DNA of 64,000 nt from Blastocatellia bacterium (GTDB lineage Bacteria > Acidobacteriota > Blastocatellia > HR10 > J050), in NCBI GenBank assembly GCA_025054955.1, contig JANWZE010000103.1:1-64000 (forward strand), in the 5' to 3' direction. Shown here one piece after another: positions 8,484 to 18,253 of this stretch. The notes beneath the pieces are model-generated. The model did not search any database. It worked only from the letters and a program-made list of their open reading frames with translations, and was not told the origin of the DNA. Each line of letters opens with the position of its first letter. The first letter of the stretch is position 1. Both the position numbers and the translations under genes were made by a program.

Positions 8484-8984
8484 CCTGTGAAAAATCAACA
8501 GGGATAGAGAGCCAGCGCAGGATTGTTGTTTGATCCATCCTGTCGCTCCCCCTATCCAGTTTGTTGTCGTAACGATCGTCTAAGGAACCGCCCAAGAGGT
8601 TACACCCACCACGAACCATGAACCATCACGCGTTGTCGTGTCGTGTGCAGCGCCAGGGTAATTCCCGTGCTGCCGACGGACACGAACAAGTTTCCCCATC
8701 CTTGTGATTCCGTCTTCATCCGTGGTGATTTTCCAAGGAATCCCCCAAGAACGTACATTCACCACGAAGGAGGTAAACGAGGTAGCGCAAGTTGCGAACT
8801 TGCGCCGCACCTATTTTCCGAGGACCGAGCTCAATACAGGGCGTCGTTAGACGCCGCCAGAGGGTAGCCTGCGCGCCAGGAAGAATGAGCATGGATCACG
8901 GGCGGGAACGCCTGCGCTACATTCTCAAGGGAACCACCCATGTGCTTCGCGCTCGCCACGAAGCGTGAAAATGGTTATTTGCAG
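8484..8984. other. Gene-free spacer
   Basis: No coding region with a plausible ribosome site is seen on either strand. Short blocks resembling the spacer repeat family at 18254-18600 occur here, for example TTCGCGCTCGCCACGAAGCG near 8945. The spacer separates the minus-strand genes from the plus-strand polysaccharide locus. Confidence 0.5.
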
Positions 8985-9585
8985 AGGAGTCGGGCGGCCA
9001 CGGCGAGCCGCCCGTACAGGGTGGCTGTGGGCTCGCGTTTTTGCCAGGAAAGCGGGCAGGCCTGTATGGGGGCCTCGCTGTGGGCCCCCGCGTAGAATGC
9101 GTCTGAGCGGATAGGACCGAATTCTTCAACCCGCAATTGGTACTGTCCCTCTGTGTTCATCAGTGCTGTTTCCGAGGAATCGCTCAAATGTTATTTCAGA
9201 GCAATCGCCCATGTGCAAACGCACGGCACGAACGATGAAAATAGAATGCTTTCGTGAGGTTCGTGTGTTTCGTGGGCGATTTTCGGAGGAGTCGGGCGGC
9301 CACGGCGAGCCGCCCGTACAGGGTGGCTGTGAGCTCGCGTTTTTGCCAGGAAAGCGGGCAGGCCTGTATGGGGGCCTCGCTGTGGGCCCCCGCGTAGAAT
9401 GCGTGTGAGCGGATAGGACCGAATTCTTCAACCCGCAATTGGTACTGTCCATCTGTGTTCATTAGTGGTGTTTCCGAGGAATCGCTCAAATGTTTTCAGA
9501 GCAATCGCCCATGTGCAAACGCACGGCACGAACGATGAAAATAGAATGCTTTCGTGAGGTTCGTGTGTTTCGTGGGCGATTTTCG
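8985..9585. repeat. Tandem duplication of a ~300-bp unit
   Basis: The segment from 8985 to about 9285 is repeated almost base for base from 9287 to about 9585, an offset of 302. The copies differ by a few substitutions and a 3-bp deletion (TTATTTCAG against TTTCAG). Each copy ends in CGTGTGTTTCGTGGGCGATT. Open frames occur in both copies, but they have no ribosome site and repeat because the DNA repeats, so I do not call genes. Near-identity suggests recent duplication. Confidence 0.85.
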
Positions 9586-9635
9586 TAGGAGTTCTACATG
9601 CCGTCCGGACGATGCCCAGAAACGATGAAAAACGC

Positions 9636-9655
9636 CACAGGCAGGAATGCCTGTG
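9636..9655. repeat. Near-palindromic spacer element, copy 1
   Basis: CACAGGCAGGAATGCCTGTG can fold on itself. The same element in reverse complement, with four extra shared bases (GTGG/CCAC), occurs at 41677-41700. It lies just before the flippase gene and includes an ATG in frame with it, so that ATG is probably not the start. Confidence 0.7.
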
Positions 9656-9673
9656 CCACTTTTTCTGAGGAGC

Positions 9674-11110
9674 ATGATTGATCAAATCAGACTGCTTGGT
9701 CGTGGGCTTTTCATCCCGCAGCCAGACAATCGCGGTCAGGAGCGGCTCCGGCGCGCTGGCTTGACGGGGATCACGGCGATGCTCTCTCATGGCTTGGTGA
9801 TCGCCACAGGACTCATCTCAGTGCCTTTGACGATCAATTATCTTGGCCAGGAACGCTACGGTGTTTGGTTAACCATCAACAGTCTTCTGAATTGGCTTGC
9901 CGTCGCCAACTTGGGGTTTAGCGGCAATGCATTGATCAACAGTTTAGCTGAAGCCAATGGCAAAGATGATCGTGAATTGGAACGAGAATTGGTGGCAACG
10001 GCTTTCTGGAGCCTGATCGGCCTGGCAGTGTTGCTGAGCGTGGTCTTTGCGGTGATATTCCCAATGATTTCGTGGCCGGCTGTGTTCAATGTCACATCGT
10101 CGGTGTCGTTAGGTGAGTTACACTGGGCTGTGATTCTGTCGCTAGCTGGCTTCGTGTTGATGTTTCCTCTGAACATCACCGGTACGATTTACCAGGGCTA
10201 TCAAGCTGGCTACATCGGCAATGTATGGTCAATGGCCGGCAGCATTCTCTCGTTGATGGCGTTGGTTGGCGTCACGCGTTTTCAGGGTGGTCTTATCCAT
10301 CTAGTTCTTGCAATGTTTGGTGTACGGATTCTGGTTCTGCTGGTCAATCTGGGCTACCTGTTTTGTTGGCAATATCCTTGGTTGCGTCCGCTGCCGAGCG
10401 CGGCGACCCGCCGTTCGTTTCGTCGGCTGTTGTCGTTGGGGAGTAAGTATCTAGTCGCGCAGGTGGCCGGGATTGGGATGTTCCATAGCCAGCCGATGAT
10501 CATTGCGCAGGTATTAGGGCCGGTGCAGGTGGGTATTTTTAATGTTGCTCAGCGGTTGCTAACGTTGCCGTTGTTGATGATTCAACTCTTCGCGTTTCCA
10601 CTGCTGTCGGCCTACGGCGAAGCGCACGCGCGGCAGGATTGGTCTTGGATTCGTCGCACGTTTTGGCGTTCGCTGATCATTTCGACACTGGTGGGAGTAG
10701 TCCTTGCTGTTGGTCTGGCTGCGTTCGTCGTGCCGATCATTCGGGTGTGGGCTGGTCCCGCGATGGTGCCCGAGCCGGGGCTGATCACGTGGTTGACTGT
10801 CTATGTGCTGGTCGCGGTGGTAGCGACGCCGGCTTCGGTGATGTTATATGGGCTGGAACGGGTCGGTGGTCAGGCGGTAGCAGCTTTGATCAACGCGCTG
10901 GGCACAATTCTGCTAGGAATTTGGTTCACGCGGGCGTGGGGATTATCCGGCACAGCGGCTGCGATGGCGCTCTCCTTAGCTGCGGTAAATCTCACTGTAC
11001 AGTTCATCATGGTTAGATCGGCATTGCGTGCAATGGCATCTCAACAGCCTTCTGAGAGAACTGTGCAGCAATACGGGTTCAACTTCGATGTTGAAACTCG
11101 GCTGCATTGA
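9674..11110 (+). CDS. Wzx-type polysaccharide flippase
   Basis: This 478-residue polytopic protein has about 12-14 hydrophobic helices and no large soluble domain. The opening segment, GITAMLSHGLVIATGLISVP, followed by LTINYLGQERYGVWLTINSL, is typical of the MOP/polysaccharide transporter family, with the conserved LG.ERYG(V/L)W. Such proteins flip undecaprenyl-diphosphate-linked repeat units across the inner membrane. I take the ATG at 9674; the upstream in-frame ATG at 9647 lies in a dispersed palindrome. Ribosome-site spacing is poor for either. It is the first gene of the polysaccharide locus and is followed within 10 bp by a methyltransferase gene. Confidence 0.88.
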   Translation: MIDQIRLLGRGLFIPQPDNRGQERLRRAGLTGITAMLSHGLVIATGLISVPLTINYLGQERYGVWLTINSLLNWLAVANLGFSGNALINSLAEANGKDDRELERELVATAFWSLIGLAVLLSVVFAVIFPMISWPAVFNVTSSVSLGELHWAVILSLAGFVLMFPLNITGTIYQGYQAGYIGNVWSMAGSILSLMALVGVTRFQGGLIHLVLAMFGVRILVLLVNLGYLFCWQYPWLRPLPSAATRRSFRRLLSLGSKYLVAQVAGIGMFHSQPMIIAQVLGPVQVGIFNVAQRLLTLPLLMIQLFAFPLLSAYGEAHARQDWSWIRRTFWRSLIISTLVGVVLAVGLAAFVVPIIRVWAGPAMVPEPGLITWLTVYVLVAVVATPASVMLYGLERVGGQAVAALINALGTILLGIWFTRAWGLSGTAAAMALSLAAVNLTVQFIMVRSALRAMASQQPSERTVQQYGFNFDVETRLH

Positions 11111-11119
11111 CTGCTTTTG

Positions 11120-12013
11120 ATGATGATTAACGAGCTGCGTCAATCCTGGCACCTTCGCCGCTTGGCGGCGCAAAAACGGATGCAGTTATATGGATGGAAG
11201 CTTCAATATAGCCTGGCGCGAATGCGACTGAGTGAGTTTGGTCTAAGCCGCCAGAATGATAATCCCGACTCAGTCACGATGGTGCAGAATTGTTTGCCCA
11301 ATACGGGTGGTCTGCCGGTGGACCCGATGCTTGACACCCCACAGAGTATCTTGTCGTCCGTTATAAATCCTGCTTGTCGCAGTGCCAACGTTGCCGGTTT
11401 TGAAGGATTGGCGCTGGATGACGGCTTGGTGTTCACCGACGAATACAAACACTTCAGTTATTTTAGGCTGGCGAAAGCCATTGGCTGGATTGCGCGAGAT
11501 CAGTTGAGGCGCTCCCGAGGTTCACTGTTAGAACTGGGCTGTGGCGGTGGGGACCTCTTCAGGTTCCTTCGCCTCTTTGGGTTCAATCAGTATATCGGAG
11601 TGGATGGCAATCCGGTGGCGCTGCGCTACAGTCCGCACGTTCAAGGTTATGAACGCCACTTTCGTCTTTTGAATCTTCAGCAAGAAATTGATTTCAGAAT
11701 GCTGTTTGATGTGGTTTGCTCGTTTGAAGTGTTGGAACATATCCCGGAAGCGCAGCTCGATCATTTCATCAAAACGATTCGGAATCATTTGGGGTCCCAC
11801 TCGCTGTTTCTTGGCACGGCTTCATTGCAAAGTGGGTTAGATGTGCACGTGACCGTTCGCCCTCGCTCTTTTTGGTTAGAGCAGTTTCGGCGATTTGGGC
11901 TGGCGCCCCATCCCAAGCATCGAGTGTATGAACAGCTCCTTGCCACTCATCACCCGTTCAACTGGGATGCGAGCAATACCAACGTATTCGCGTTGAGCGT
12001 GGTCAATGAGTGA
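11120..12013 (+). CDS. Class I SAM-dependent methyltransferase
   Basis: This protein is about 297 residues long from the ATG at 11120; a TTG three bases earlier is in frame. Motif I is LLELGCGGGDLFRF at about residue 135, and DVVCSFEVLEHIPEAQLDHF serves as the post-II acidic and motif III region, as in Methyltransf_11/23 enzymes. The first 90 residues are basic and then unassigned. It starts 9 bp after the flippase stop codon, so co-translation is likely. A sugar O- or C-methyltransferase role in the polysaccharide is inferred from context only. Confidence 0.8.
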   Translation: MMINELRQSWHLRRLAAQKRMQLYGWKLQYSLARMRLSEFGLSRQNDNPDSVTMVQNCLPNTGGLPVDPMLDTPQSILSSVINPACRSANVAGFEGLALDDGLVFTDEYKHFSYFRLAKAIGWIARDQLRRSRGSLLELGCGGGDLFRFLRLFGFNQYIGVDGNPVALRYSPHVQGYERHFRLLNLQQEIDFRMLFDVVCSFEVLEHIPEAQLDHFIKTIRNHLGSHSLFLGTASLQSGLDVHVTVRPRSFWLEQFRRFGLAPHPKHRVYEQLLATHHPFNWDASNTNVFALSVVNE

Positions 12014-12078
12014 CATGAGCTTTTTGGTCAGTTGCTGATTCATCTTTCTCCGCGTCGGTCAAGCTCAGGCAAACACGC

Positions 12079-13206
12079 ATGAGTCGCATGAGAGCGCAGT
12101 CGTCATCAATCAGTTTTTTTCATAGTCACATTTCGCCTCGCGCGATCGAGTTGGTCACCGAGGTGCTGCATTCCGGTTGGGTCAATGAGGGCGAGATGGT
12201 CAGGAGGTTCGAAGCAAGCCTGACCGACGTGCTTGGCCTACGTCATCCGGTGACGGTCAACAGTGGGACCTCCGCCTTACATCTGGCGCTGGCGCTGTCG
12301 GGTGTACGTCCGGGCGATGAAGTGATCCTGCCGGCTCAGACGTTCGTGGCCACCGGCCTGGTTGTTCTCATGCAAGGCGCAACGCCGGTTTTTGCTGATA
12401 TTGATCCGCTGACGGGTGTCATCTCGCCTGAATCCATCGCCGAGAAGATCACGCCGCGTACACGGGCGGTGATACCGGTGCATTGGGGTGGCTACCCCTG
12501 TGACCTTGATGAGATTCATGCCATTGCTGCTGCGCACGAGTTGAGCGTCATTGAGGATGCAGCCCACGCGTTGGGCGCGACCTATAAGGGACGCCCAATC
12601 GGCGCGATTTCTCGATTCACCGCGTTTTCGTTTCAGGCCATCAAGCATCTGACGACCGGCGATGGAGGGGCGCTCTGTTGTCAGAATGAAGAGGACGCTA
12701 AGGCGGCGGTTGCACGACGTTGGTTCGGCATGGACCGAGCCGCGCGTCAACCCAGTTTGCTTGGCGCTCGCGGCATAGACATCAAGACCCTTGGTTACAA
12801 GTACCACATGAACAACGTCGCAGCGGCCATCGGACTGGGCAATCTGGAAGACTTTCCGGCCCGATTGGCGCGTCGCCGGCAGATTGCCGCCTTTTATCGC
12901 AGCGAACTTGAGCATTGCGCCGGTCTGCAGCTCCTGCAACTGAAACCGGATCGTGAGCATGCCTATTGGTTGTTCACGTTGCTAGTAGACCGACGAGAAG
13001 ATTTCGTTCGCCGCTTGGCCGAACGGGGCATTCCCACGTCCGTCGTTGACTTGCGCATTGACCAAAACAGTGTTTTTGGCGGGCCACGAGCTTTACCAGG
13101 CCAGGCAGAGTTCGATCAACGACAAATCTCTATCCCACTGCATGAGAACTTGAGCGATTCTCAAGTTGAGTGGATTGTCGAAGCGATCAAAGAAGTCGCT
13201 GGGTAG
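12079..13206 (+). CDS. DegT/DnrJ/EryC1/StrS-family sugar aminotransferase
   Basis: This 375-residue protein has the usual family length. It shows VTVNSGTSALHLAL (PLP phosphate region), AQTFVATGL, IEDAAHALGATYKG (conserved Asp for the pyridine ring) and FSFQAIKHLTTGDGGAL, in which the Lys of IKHL forms the internal aldimine. These enzymes transfer an amino group from glutamate to a keto-sugar nucleotide. The substrate cannot be told from sequence. A GNAT acetyltransferase gene follows 28 bp later, which suggests the amino sugar is then N-acylated. Confidence 0.9.
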   Translation: MSRMRAQSSSISFFHSHISPRAIELVTEVLHSGWVNEGEMVRRFEASLTDVLGLRHPVTVNSGTSALHLALALSGVRPGDEVILPAQTFVATGLVVLMQGATPVFADIDPLTGVISPESIAEKITPRTRAVIPVHWGGYPCDLDEIHAIAAAHELSVIEDAAHALGATYKGRPIGAISRFTAFSFQAIKHLTTGDGGALCCQNEEDAKAAVARRWFGMDRAARQPSLLGARGIDIKTLGYKYHMNNVAAAIGLGNLEDFPARLARRRQIAAFYRSELEHCAGLQLLQLKPDREHAYWLFTLLVDRREDFVRRLAERGIPTSVVDLRIDQNSVFGGPRALPGQAEFDQRQISIPLHENLSDSQVEWIVEAIKEVAG

Positions 13207-13234
13207 TGCCCCTGTGGTGAGACGGAGGACGGCA

Positions 13235-14239
13235 GTGGACAATAAAGCTCAGAAACCGCGCCTTCCTGTGAGGCTTCGTCTGGCTCAAAACAACGCAGAC
13301 GATAGCCGGCGATTTTGTGAGCTTTCCAATGCTCTCTATGTGCGGAAAGTTGATGAGGCGTACTACCGCTGGCAATTTTTCGACACGCCGTTTCCCAGTT
13401 TATTGATGATGGCCATGACCGAAGATGACCAACTGGCTGGATGTTACGCTTACCATCTCCGCTCACTGGCTGCAACCGGCGAGCCGTTGGCTATGGCATT
13501 GGACATCATGGTCGCCCCGCAATTTCAGAGGCAGGGTGTTTTTCGAGCGTTGGCCCATGAAGCCTTAAGCCAGATGCAACGCTACAACCCTGTGGCGGCT
13601 TACGTCATGGCCAATGAACGCGCAGATCAAGCACACGTGCATGGATTAGGATGGAGACGGGTTAATCGCTTGGCCGATTGGATATGCTCCACGGCGACTG
13701 TTGCCGACGCTGAACGGCACGGCGTCAGTGTAATCCCCATCCGTATGCTGACACCGGACGACGAGCAATTCATCAACCAGGTTGAGCAATCTCGCCGCAG
13801 CAAACAGCTCTTTGCTTTTTCGCGCAGCGCCGTATTGTTGACATGGCGTTTCCTACGGAATCCCCGATATGCTTATGAGCTGTTTCGCTGTGAGCATCGT
13901 GGCCATCTGTTTGGATTCCTCGTGCTCAAGACGTTCCGTGATCCTGTGAGTGGACAAGGCCTGGGCGATATAGTGGACCTGATATGGGCTGAGGATGATC
14001 CCGACGTCTTGTCGCAAATCCTTAAATTTGCTTTGAACTATTTCCATCGTCGCCGGCTCGATAGAGCGGTAGCGTGGTTTCAGACCAACACCGTTCTTGA
14101 TCAGGTTGGGGAAGCACTCGGATTTGCGCCGACCGATCGTTATCGCAACCTGTGTTGTTCAGTCTTGAATGAAGATTATCTTGCGTTGGAAGAAGCCAGC
14201 CGCTGGTTTCTCACGCCGGCAGATACGGACCTCTACTAG
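13235..14239 (+). CDS. GNAT-family acyltransferase
   Basis: This 334-residue protein starts at the GTG at 13235, chosen because GGAGG lies six bases upstream; a longer frame from 13166 overlaps the aminotransferase gene. The core GNAT motif is LDIMVAPQFQRQGVFRALAH at about residues 85-105, the acetyl-CoA pyrophosphate loop. The C-terminal half (about 170-330) contains a second, weaker GNAT-like region, so it may be a double-domain enzyme of the kind used to acylate amino sugars. Directly after an aminotransferase gene, N-acylation of its product is a reasonable guess. The substrate is unknown. Confidence 0.75.
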   Translation: MDNKAQKPRLPVRLRLAQNNADDSRRFCELSNALYVRKVDEAYYRWQFFDTPFPSLLMMAMTEDDQLAGCYAYHLRSLAATGEPLAMALDIMVAPQFQRQGVFRALAHEALSQMQRYNPVAAYVMANERADQAHVHGLGWRRVNRLADWICSTATVADAERHGVSVIPIRMLTPDDEQFINQVEQSRRSKQLFAFSRSAVLLTWRFLRNPRYAYELFRCEHRGHLFGFLVLKTFRDPVSGQGLGDIVDLIWAEDDPDVLSQILKFALNYFHRRRLDRAVAWFQTNTVLDQVGEALGFAPTDRYRNLCCSVLNEDYLALEEASRWFLTPADTDLY

Positions 14240-14390
14240 TGAAATGTTGTGAGACTTTGCCGGCAGGTTCATCATCGCTCATGATTCAGACCAGCGCGCG
14301 CCAAAATAATCGTCGTGGAAAGACCCGTGTTTGTTGAATACCGGCTCGTGTTTTTTCAGGATATTTTCAGCCTGAGTCTCTGACCCTGTT

Positions 14391-15698
14391 ATGTTCGAGC
14401 GAGTTCTTCTCATTGACTCCGGGATGAAGAACCTGGGCGGGCACAATTTCACCTACACCCGCGCCGTGCAAGCCGCCTTTGAGCAGCGCGGCTACATGGT
14501 GACGGTGTTCACCAATAAGCAATTGCCCGATGAAGTCGTCAACGCGACCGGGTATCGTCCGGTGTTCACTTATGGCGCGTATGATTTTCCACAAGGGCGC
14601 AGTCGTGTGGTTCGTCTGCTGCGCCTTTACCAGCAGGCGCGCGTCTATCGTCAGGAGTTAGAATCGGCGCTTGCGCCGGCGTGCGCCGATCATTACTCGC
14701 TGATCTTTTGCCACACGGTGAACGATTTTGAGTTGATTGCCTGGAGCGATTACGTCTCACGACACCCGCTGGCAGGGCATTTGATGATACTGCTACGTCA
14801 CACGCACGGCTTTCGGTCGTGTCATCCGCTGAAGCTCTCCTGGCATCCCTACTGGCGGATCAAGCCGCACTACCTGAATGCTCTGTATACTCGGCTTGGT
14901 GGCCGGTTCACGCTGTTAACCGATAGTGAGTTGTTGACCGAAGATTTTGCCAGCATGTACCGGCATCGCATCGTGACGGTGCCGATCCCCGTTTCCGAAC
15001 AATTACTGAACGCTCATGCCGAGGGCGATCGCTCGAGCGCGTCGCTGCACGTGCGTGAGAACGTGAATCGAGCCGGCGGCTTGTGTATCGGCTACATGGG
15101 CGACGCGCGTGGCGCGAAAGGTTTTCATCTGATGCCAGGGCTGGTCAGGCAAGTGTTAGCTGAAACCGACGAAGGCATCCGATTTGTGATTCAATGCCCG
15201 CCCTCCGCCAGCGGAGCCAACAACGGGCAACCGGCTGAGGAGACCGTCCAATTAGAGCAATTACAGCAGGTGGCACACGCTGCCCCAACGCGCGTCACAT
15301 TGATTGCCGAGCGATTAACCGAGCGCGATTACGCTCAATTGTTTCATCATCTGGATATCGTTGTGTTGCCCTATCTGGCCGATTATTATGCTCACGGCAC
15401 AGCCAGTATCTTTGCCGAGGCGCTGGCGTTGGCCAAGCCCGTGGTTGTTCCAGCCGGCACGTGGATGGCGCGTGAGCTGGCCAAATCCGGCGGTGGCGAA
15501 ACGTTTCAGAGCGGCAATGTAGTGGATTTAACGGCAAAAGTTTTGCAGGTCATTCGCCGATACGAGCATTACGCGACGAAGGCTCAATCCTTCAGCGCCG
15601 CTTGGCGAGCGTTTCATAATCCACACACGCTAGTTGATCTGTTGTTACAGGAGAGTCAGGCGGCGACCAACGAACGGCGGCACGGCTGTATTTCGTGA
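14391..15698 (+). CDS. Glycosyltransferase, GT4-like
   Basis: This 435-residue protein opens with FERVLLIDSGMKNLGGHNFTY, a GT-B N-terminal start with a glycine-rich donor loop. The C-terminal half has LCIGYMGDARGAKGFHLMPG and later DIVVLPYLADYYAHGTASIF with AEALALAKPVVVP, the GT4 nucleotide-sugar binding segment (E..A.G.PVV). It is probably soluble or membrane-associated on the cytoplasmic side and adds one sugar to the lipid-linked unit. Donor and linkage are not predictable. A 151-bp spacer precedes it. Confidence 0.82.
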   Translation: MFERVLLIDSGMKNLGGHNFTYTRAVQAAFEQRGYMVTVFTNKQLPDEVVNATGYRPVFTYGAYDFPQGRSRVVRLLRLYQQARVYRQELESALAPACADHYSLIFCHTVNDFELIAWSDYVSRHPLAGHLMILLRHTHGFRSCHPLKLSWHPYWRIKPHYLNALYTRLGGRFTLLTDSELLTEDFASMYRHRIVTVPIPVSEQLLNAHAEGDRSSASLHVRENVNRAGGLCIGYMGDARGAKGFHLMPGLVRQVLAETDEGIRFVIQCPPSASGANNGQPAEETVQLEQLQQVAHAAPTRVTLIAERLTERDYAQLFHHLDIVVLPYLADYYAHGTASIFAEALALAKPVVVPAGTWMARELAKSGGGETFQSGNVVDLTAKVLQVIRRYEHYATKAQSFSAAWRAFHNPHTLVDLLLQESQAATNERRHGCIS

Positions 15699-16032
15699 GC
15701 ATGAGCGTGGTGATGTTGAAGTGGCGATGAGGCTGAAGAGCATGCGTTGTGTAGCGCAGTTGTGTTTCGTGAGCGTCGCCATGCCGCTGCCGCGTAGCGG
15801 CCCATTCAGGTTAGCCGTGCACTTCAGTGGATGGGAAGGGGAGGAGCGCAACTCCACAAAGGTGTGCCGTCATGTCAGCGACGGGTGAAATGGCTGGTCA
15901 ATCATCGCTGAGGCGACAAGGAAGGCGTGAGGATACGTCATTCACAGCGCTGAACCGCTGGGCTAAGATCAGACAGCCGCTCTGCGGCAGAAGATGGACA
16001 GACACACTTCAACGAATTTGGGACAGTGAACG
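15699..16032. other. Gene-free spacer with a GC hairpin
   Basis: No supported gene is seen. GCCGCTGCCGCGTAGCGGC at 15783-15801 forms a short stem-loop about 85 bases after the glycosyltransferase stop, without a T run. The following ATTCAGGTTAGCCGTGCACT block has the look of a dispersed repeat but has no second copy in this window that I could find. Confidence 0.4.
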
Positions 16033-17025
16033 ATGACGCAGTCCGAGACATCCCTAACAAGTTCTTTTTGGCACGGCAAGCGCGTCCTGGTGACCGGCGC
16101 CAGCGGCTTTGTTGGTCGAAACCTCATGCCGTTGCTGGAGCAGACCGGTTGCCAAATCATCGCGCCGACGCATCAAGACTATGACCTGCTGGAGCAGGAT
16201 CAAGTTCGCCGACTGCTGGCCGATACGCAACCGCACATCGTGTTTCATCTGGCCGGATTGATCGGCGGCATCCTGGCCAACAAGCGATACCCTGCCGACT
16301 TCTTTTATCAAAACCTGCTGATGAGCACGATGATGTTACACGAATCATGGAAAGTCGGCGTGGAGAAATTCATCACGTTGATCGGCGGTTGCAGCTATCC
16401 GGCGCGCGCGCCCAGCCCGATTGCCGAGACCGAGCTGTGGAACGGCTATCCGCAGCCGGAGAGCGCCCCCTATTCGCTCGCTAAGAGCATGAGCGTCTTG
16501 CAGGCTCAAGCCTATCGCCAGCAGCACGGCTTTAACGCCATCGTGCTGGTTCCCGGCAATCTCTATGGACCGCACGACAATTTCGATATGGAAAGTTCTC
16601 ACGTCGTTCCGGGCTTGATCCGTCGGTTCTACGAAGCCCGCCGAAGCGGTCAGCCGGAAGTGATCGCGTGGGGCACCGGTCGGCCTGTGCGCGATTTCAT
16701 CTTTGTTGGAGATGCCTGTGAGGCCATCATGCTCGCAGCGGAAAATTACAACGATGGTGAGATCATCAACCTCTCATCCGGCGTGCCGACCACGATCCGC
16801 GAGCTGGTAGAAACGATTGCCGAGCTGATTGGCTATCGGGGTCATGTTCGCTGGGATTCGTCCAAGCCGGATGGCCAGATGGTCAAACAGTTCGACGTGA
16901 CGCGGATGCAGGAGTGGCTTGGCTATCATTGCCGAACGCCGTTGCGCGAAGGATTGAAGAAGACGATTGATTGGTTTGAAGCCAACTACGCTACTGCGCG
17001 GTTGAAAGTGAGTGTAGGCGAGTGA
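16033..17025 (+). CDS. NAD(P)-dependent sugar epimerase/reductase, GDP-L-fucose synthase-like
   Basis: This 330-residue extended SDR has GASGFVGRNL (Rossmann Gly motif) at about residue 20, VFHLAGLIGGILANKRYPAD, and YSLAK as the catalytic YxxxK at about residue 157. The sequences around GGILAN, NLYGPHDNFDMESSHVVPGL and WDSSKPDGQMVKQFDV closely follow GDP-L-fucose synthases. The usual SSCIYP segment, which holds catalytic Ser/Cys, reads GGCSYPARAPSPIAE: the Cys is kept and the first Ser is replaced by Gly. A fucose-like or related 6-deoxysugar reductase/epimerase is likely. No Gmd (GDP-mannose dehydratase) gene is in the window. Confidence 0.8.
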   Translation: MTQSETSLTSSFWHGKRVLVTGASGFVGRNLMPLLEQTGCQIIAPTHQDYDLLEQDQVRRLLADTQPHIVFHLAGLIGGILANKRYPADFFYQNLLMSTMMLHESWKVGVEKFITLIGGCSYPARAPSPIAETELWNGYPQPESAPYSLAKSMSVLQAQAYRQQHGFNAIVLVPGNLYGPHDNFDMESSHVVPGLIRRFYEARRSGQPEVIAWGTGRPVRDFIFVGDACEAIMLAAENYNDGEIINLSSGVPTTIRELVETIAELIGYRGHVRWDSSKPDGQMVKQFDVTRMQEWLGYHCRTPLREGLKKTIDWFEANYATARLKVSVGE

Positions 17026-17234
17026 CCGTGATCGGCGCGAGATGACTCGGTCTGCGGCATGCGCGGGATTGGCATTCGCATGAATCAAGGAATTGAGAGA
17101 CGAATTTTCTGTGTGCACGGTCATATCAATACCGAGAAGATCAGACGGATCATGGCTGTGCCGGAGACGTATCGAAGCGTGGCAGCGTTTTTGGCGGGCG
17201 AGCTTGACGGGTCGCGTTAACCTGAGAAGGTGGC

Positions 17235-18236
17235 ATGAGTGTGATACAGATCAGTGTGATCATTCCGACGCATAATCAGCCTGCCAAGCTGCAGGAGACG
17301 CTGGCCGGCCTCAGGCAACAGACCATGCCGCCCGCGAACTATGAGGTCATTGTTGTTGATGATGGCTCGGCGCCTCCCGTCGTCCTGCCGGAGAAGCTGG
17401 ATGGTTTGCGTTGTGTCTTGCTCCGTTTGGAAGGGGTTGAGCGCTCAGCAGCGCGCAATCGAGGCGCGATGTTAGCTCAAGGCGAGCTGCTCATTTTTCT
17501 TGATGATGATATGCGGGTTTCAAGCGATTTCCTATCGGCGCATTGGCGAGCGCACCGGCAGTGGCCTGAGGCGCTGTTAGTCGGCAGCGTGCGGTTGCCG
17601 GATGAAGCCTTGAAGCATCCGTTTGGCCGGTTTCGTCAGCGCCTAGAACGGCAAGGAGCGCCGCGCCAGCGCGGGTTGACGGCCCAGGCCAATTTTTGTA
17701 CTGCTGCCAATATGGCCATTTCGCGCTCTCGGTTTGAGGCATTGGGCGGATTCAATCCTGCGCTCCACAGTAGCGAAGACCAGGACTTTGCGCTGCGCCA
17801 TACGGCCGGTGGCGGTCAGATCGTCTATGTCCCCGAAGCCGACGCCGTTCATCGTGACGATGCGCTGGATATTCGCCGCTACTGCCGTCGCGTCGAGTGG
17901 GGCATGCAAGAGATGCTGCCCTTTTGCCACCGCTATCCGAACTGGCCGGACAATGTTCAGCGCGAGCGCGTCAATGGTCCGGTGCGCTGGGGACGCGAGC
18001 CAGTTTGGCACAGCGCGCGCAAGCTGATCAAAGCCATGCTCTCGCGCTGGCCGATGATCGAAGGTCTCTTCGCCGTGACCTGGCTCCTTGAACGGTCGCG
18101 GCCTGAAAGTCATTTTCTGGATAGGATGTACCGCGTGTTGCTTGGCGTTCACCTCTTTCGCGGGTATCGAAAGGGGCTGAAACGGTATGGCGTCGGGCCT
18201 GCCCCGCCGCCCCGGTTCGCTCAAACAGTCGAATAG
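17235..18236 (+). CDS. GT2 family glycosyltransferase
   Basis: This 333-residue GT-A fold enzyme begins ISVIIPTHNQPAKLQETL and continues EVIVVDDGSAPP. It has ERSAARNRGAMLAQGELLIFLDDDM, where the DDD metal/nucleotide-binding motif ends at about residue 92, and later GGFNPALHSSEDQDFALR, the ED acceptor motif. The ATG at 17235 has GAAGG upstream. It transfers a sugar from a nucleotide donor in the cytoplasm. The 209-bp spacer before it holds nothing recognisable. The stop codon is directly followed by the 133-bp repeat array. Confidence 0.88.
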   Translation: MSVIQISVIIPTHNQPAKLQETLAGLRQQTMPPANYEVIVVDDGSAPPVVLPEKLDGLRCVLLRLEGVERSAARNRGAMLAQGELLIFLDDDMRVSSDFLSAHWRAHRQWPEALLVGSVRLPDEALKHPFGRFRQRLERQGAPRQRGLTAQANFCTAANMAISRSRFEALGGFNPALHSSEDQDFALRHTAGGGQIVYVPEADAVHRDDALDIRRYCRRVEWGMQEMLPFCHRYPNWPDNVQRERVNGPVRWGREPVWHSARKLIKAMLSRWPMIEGLFAVTWLLERSRPESHFLDRMYRVLLGVHLFRGYRKGLKRYGVGPAPPPRFAQTVE

Positions 18237-18253
18237 AGGCAACGCGAGACCAG

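Noticed and set aside
8371-8619. Minus-strand open frame with Cys-rich FLPRCCTCTARGSS
   Set aside because: It spans the bipartite motif region and has no ribosome site or relative; the similarity to the frame at 6617-6859 comes from the shared motif.
9126-9489. Minus-strand open frames repeated in the 302-bp duplication (MSDSSETxLMNT-like)
   Set aside because: They recur only because the DNA recurs; no ribosome site, no family and no partner gene support them.
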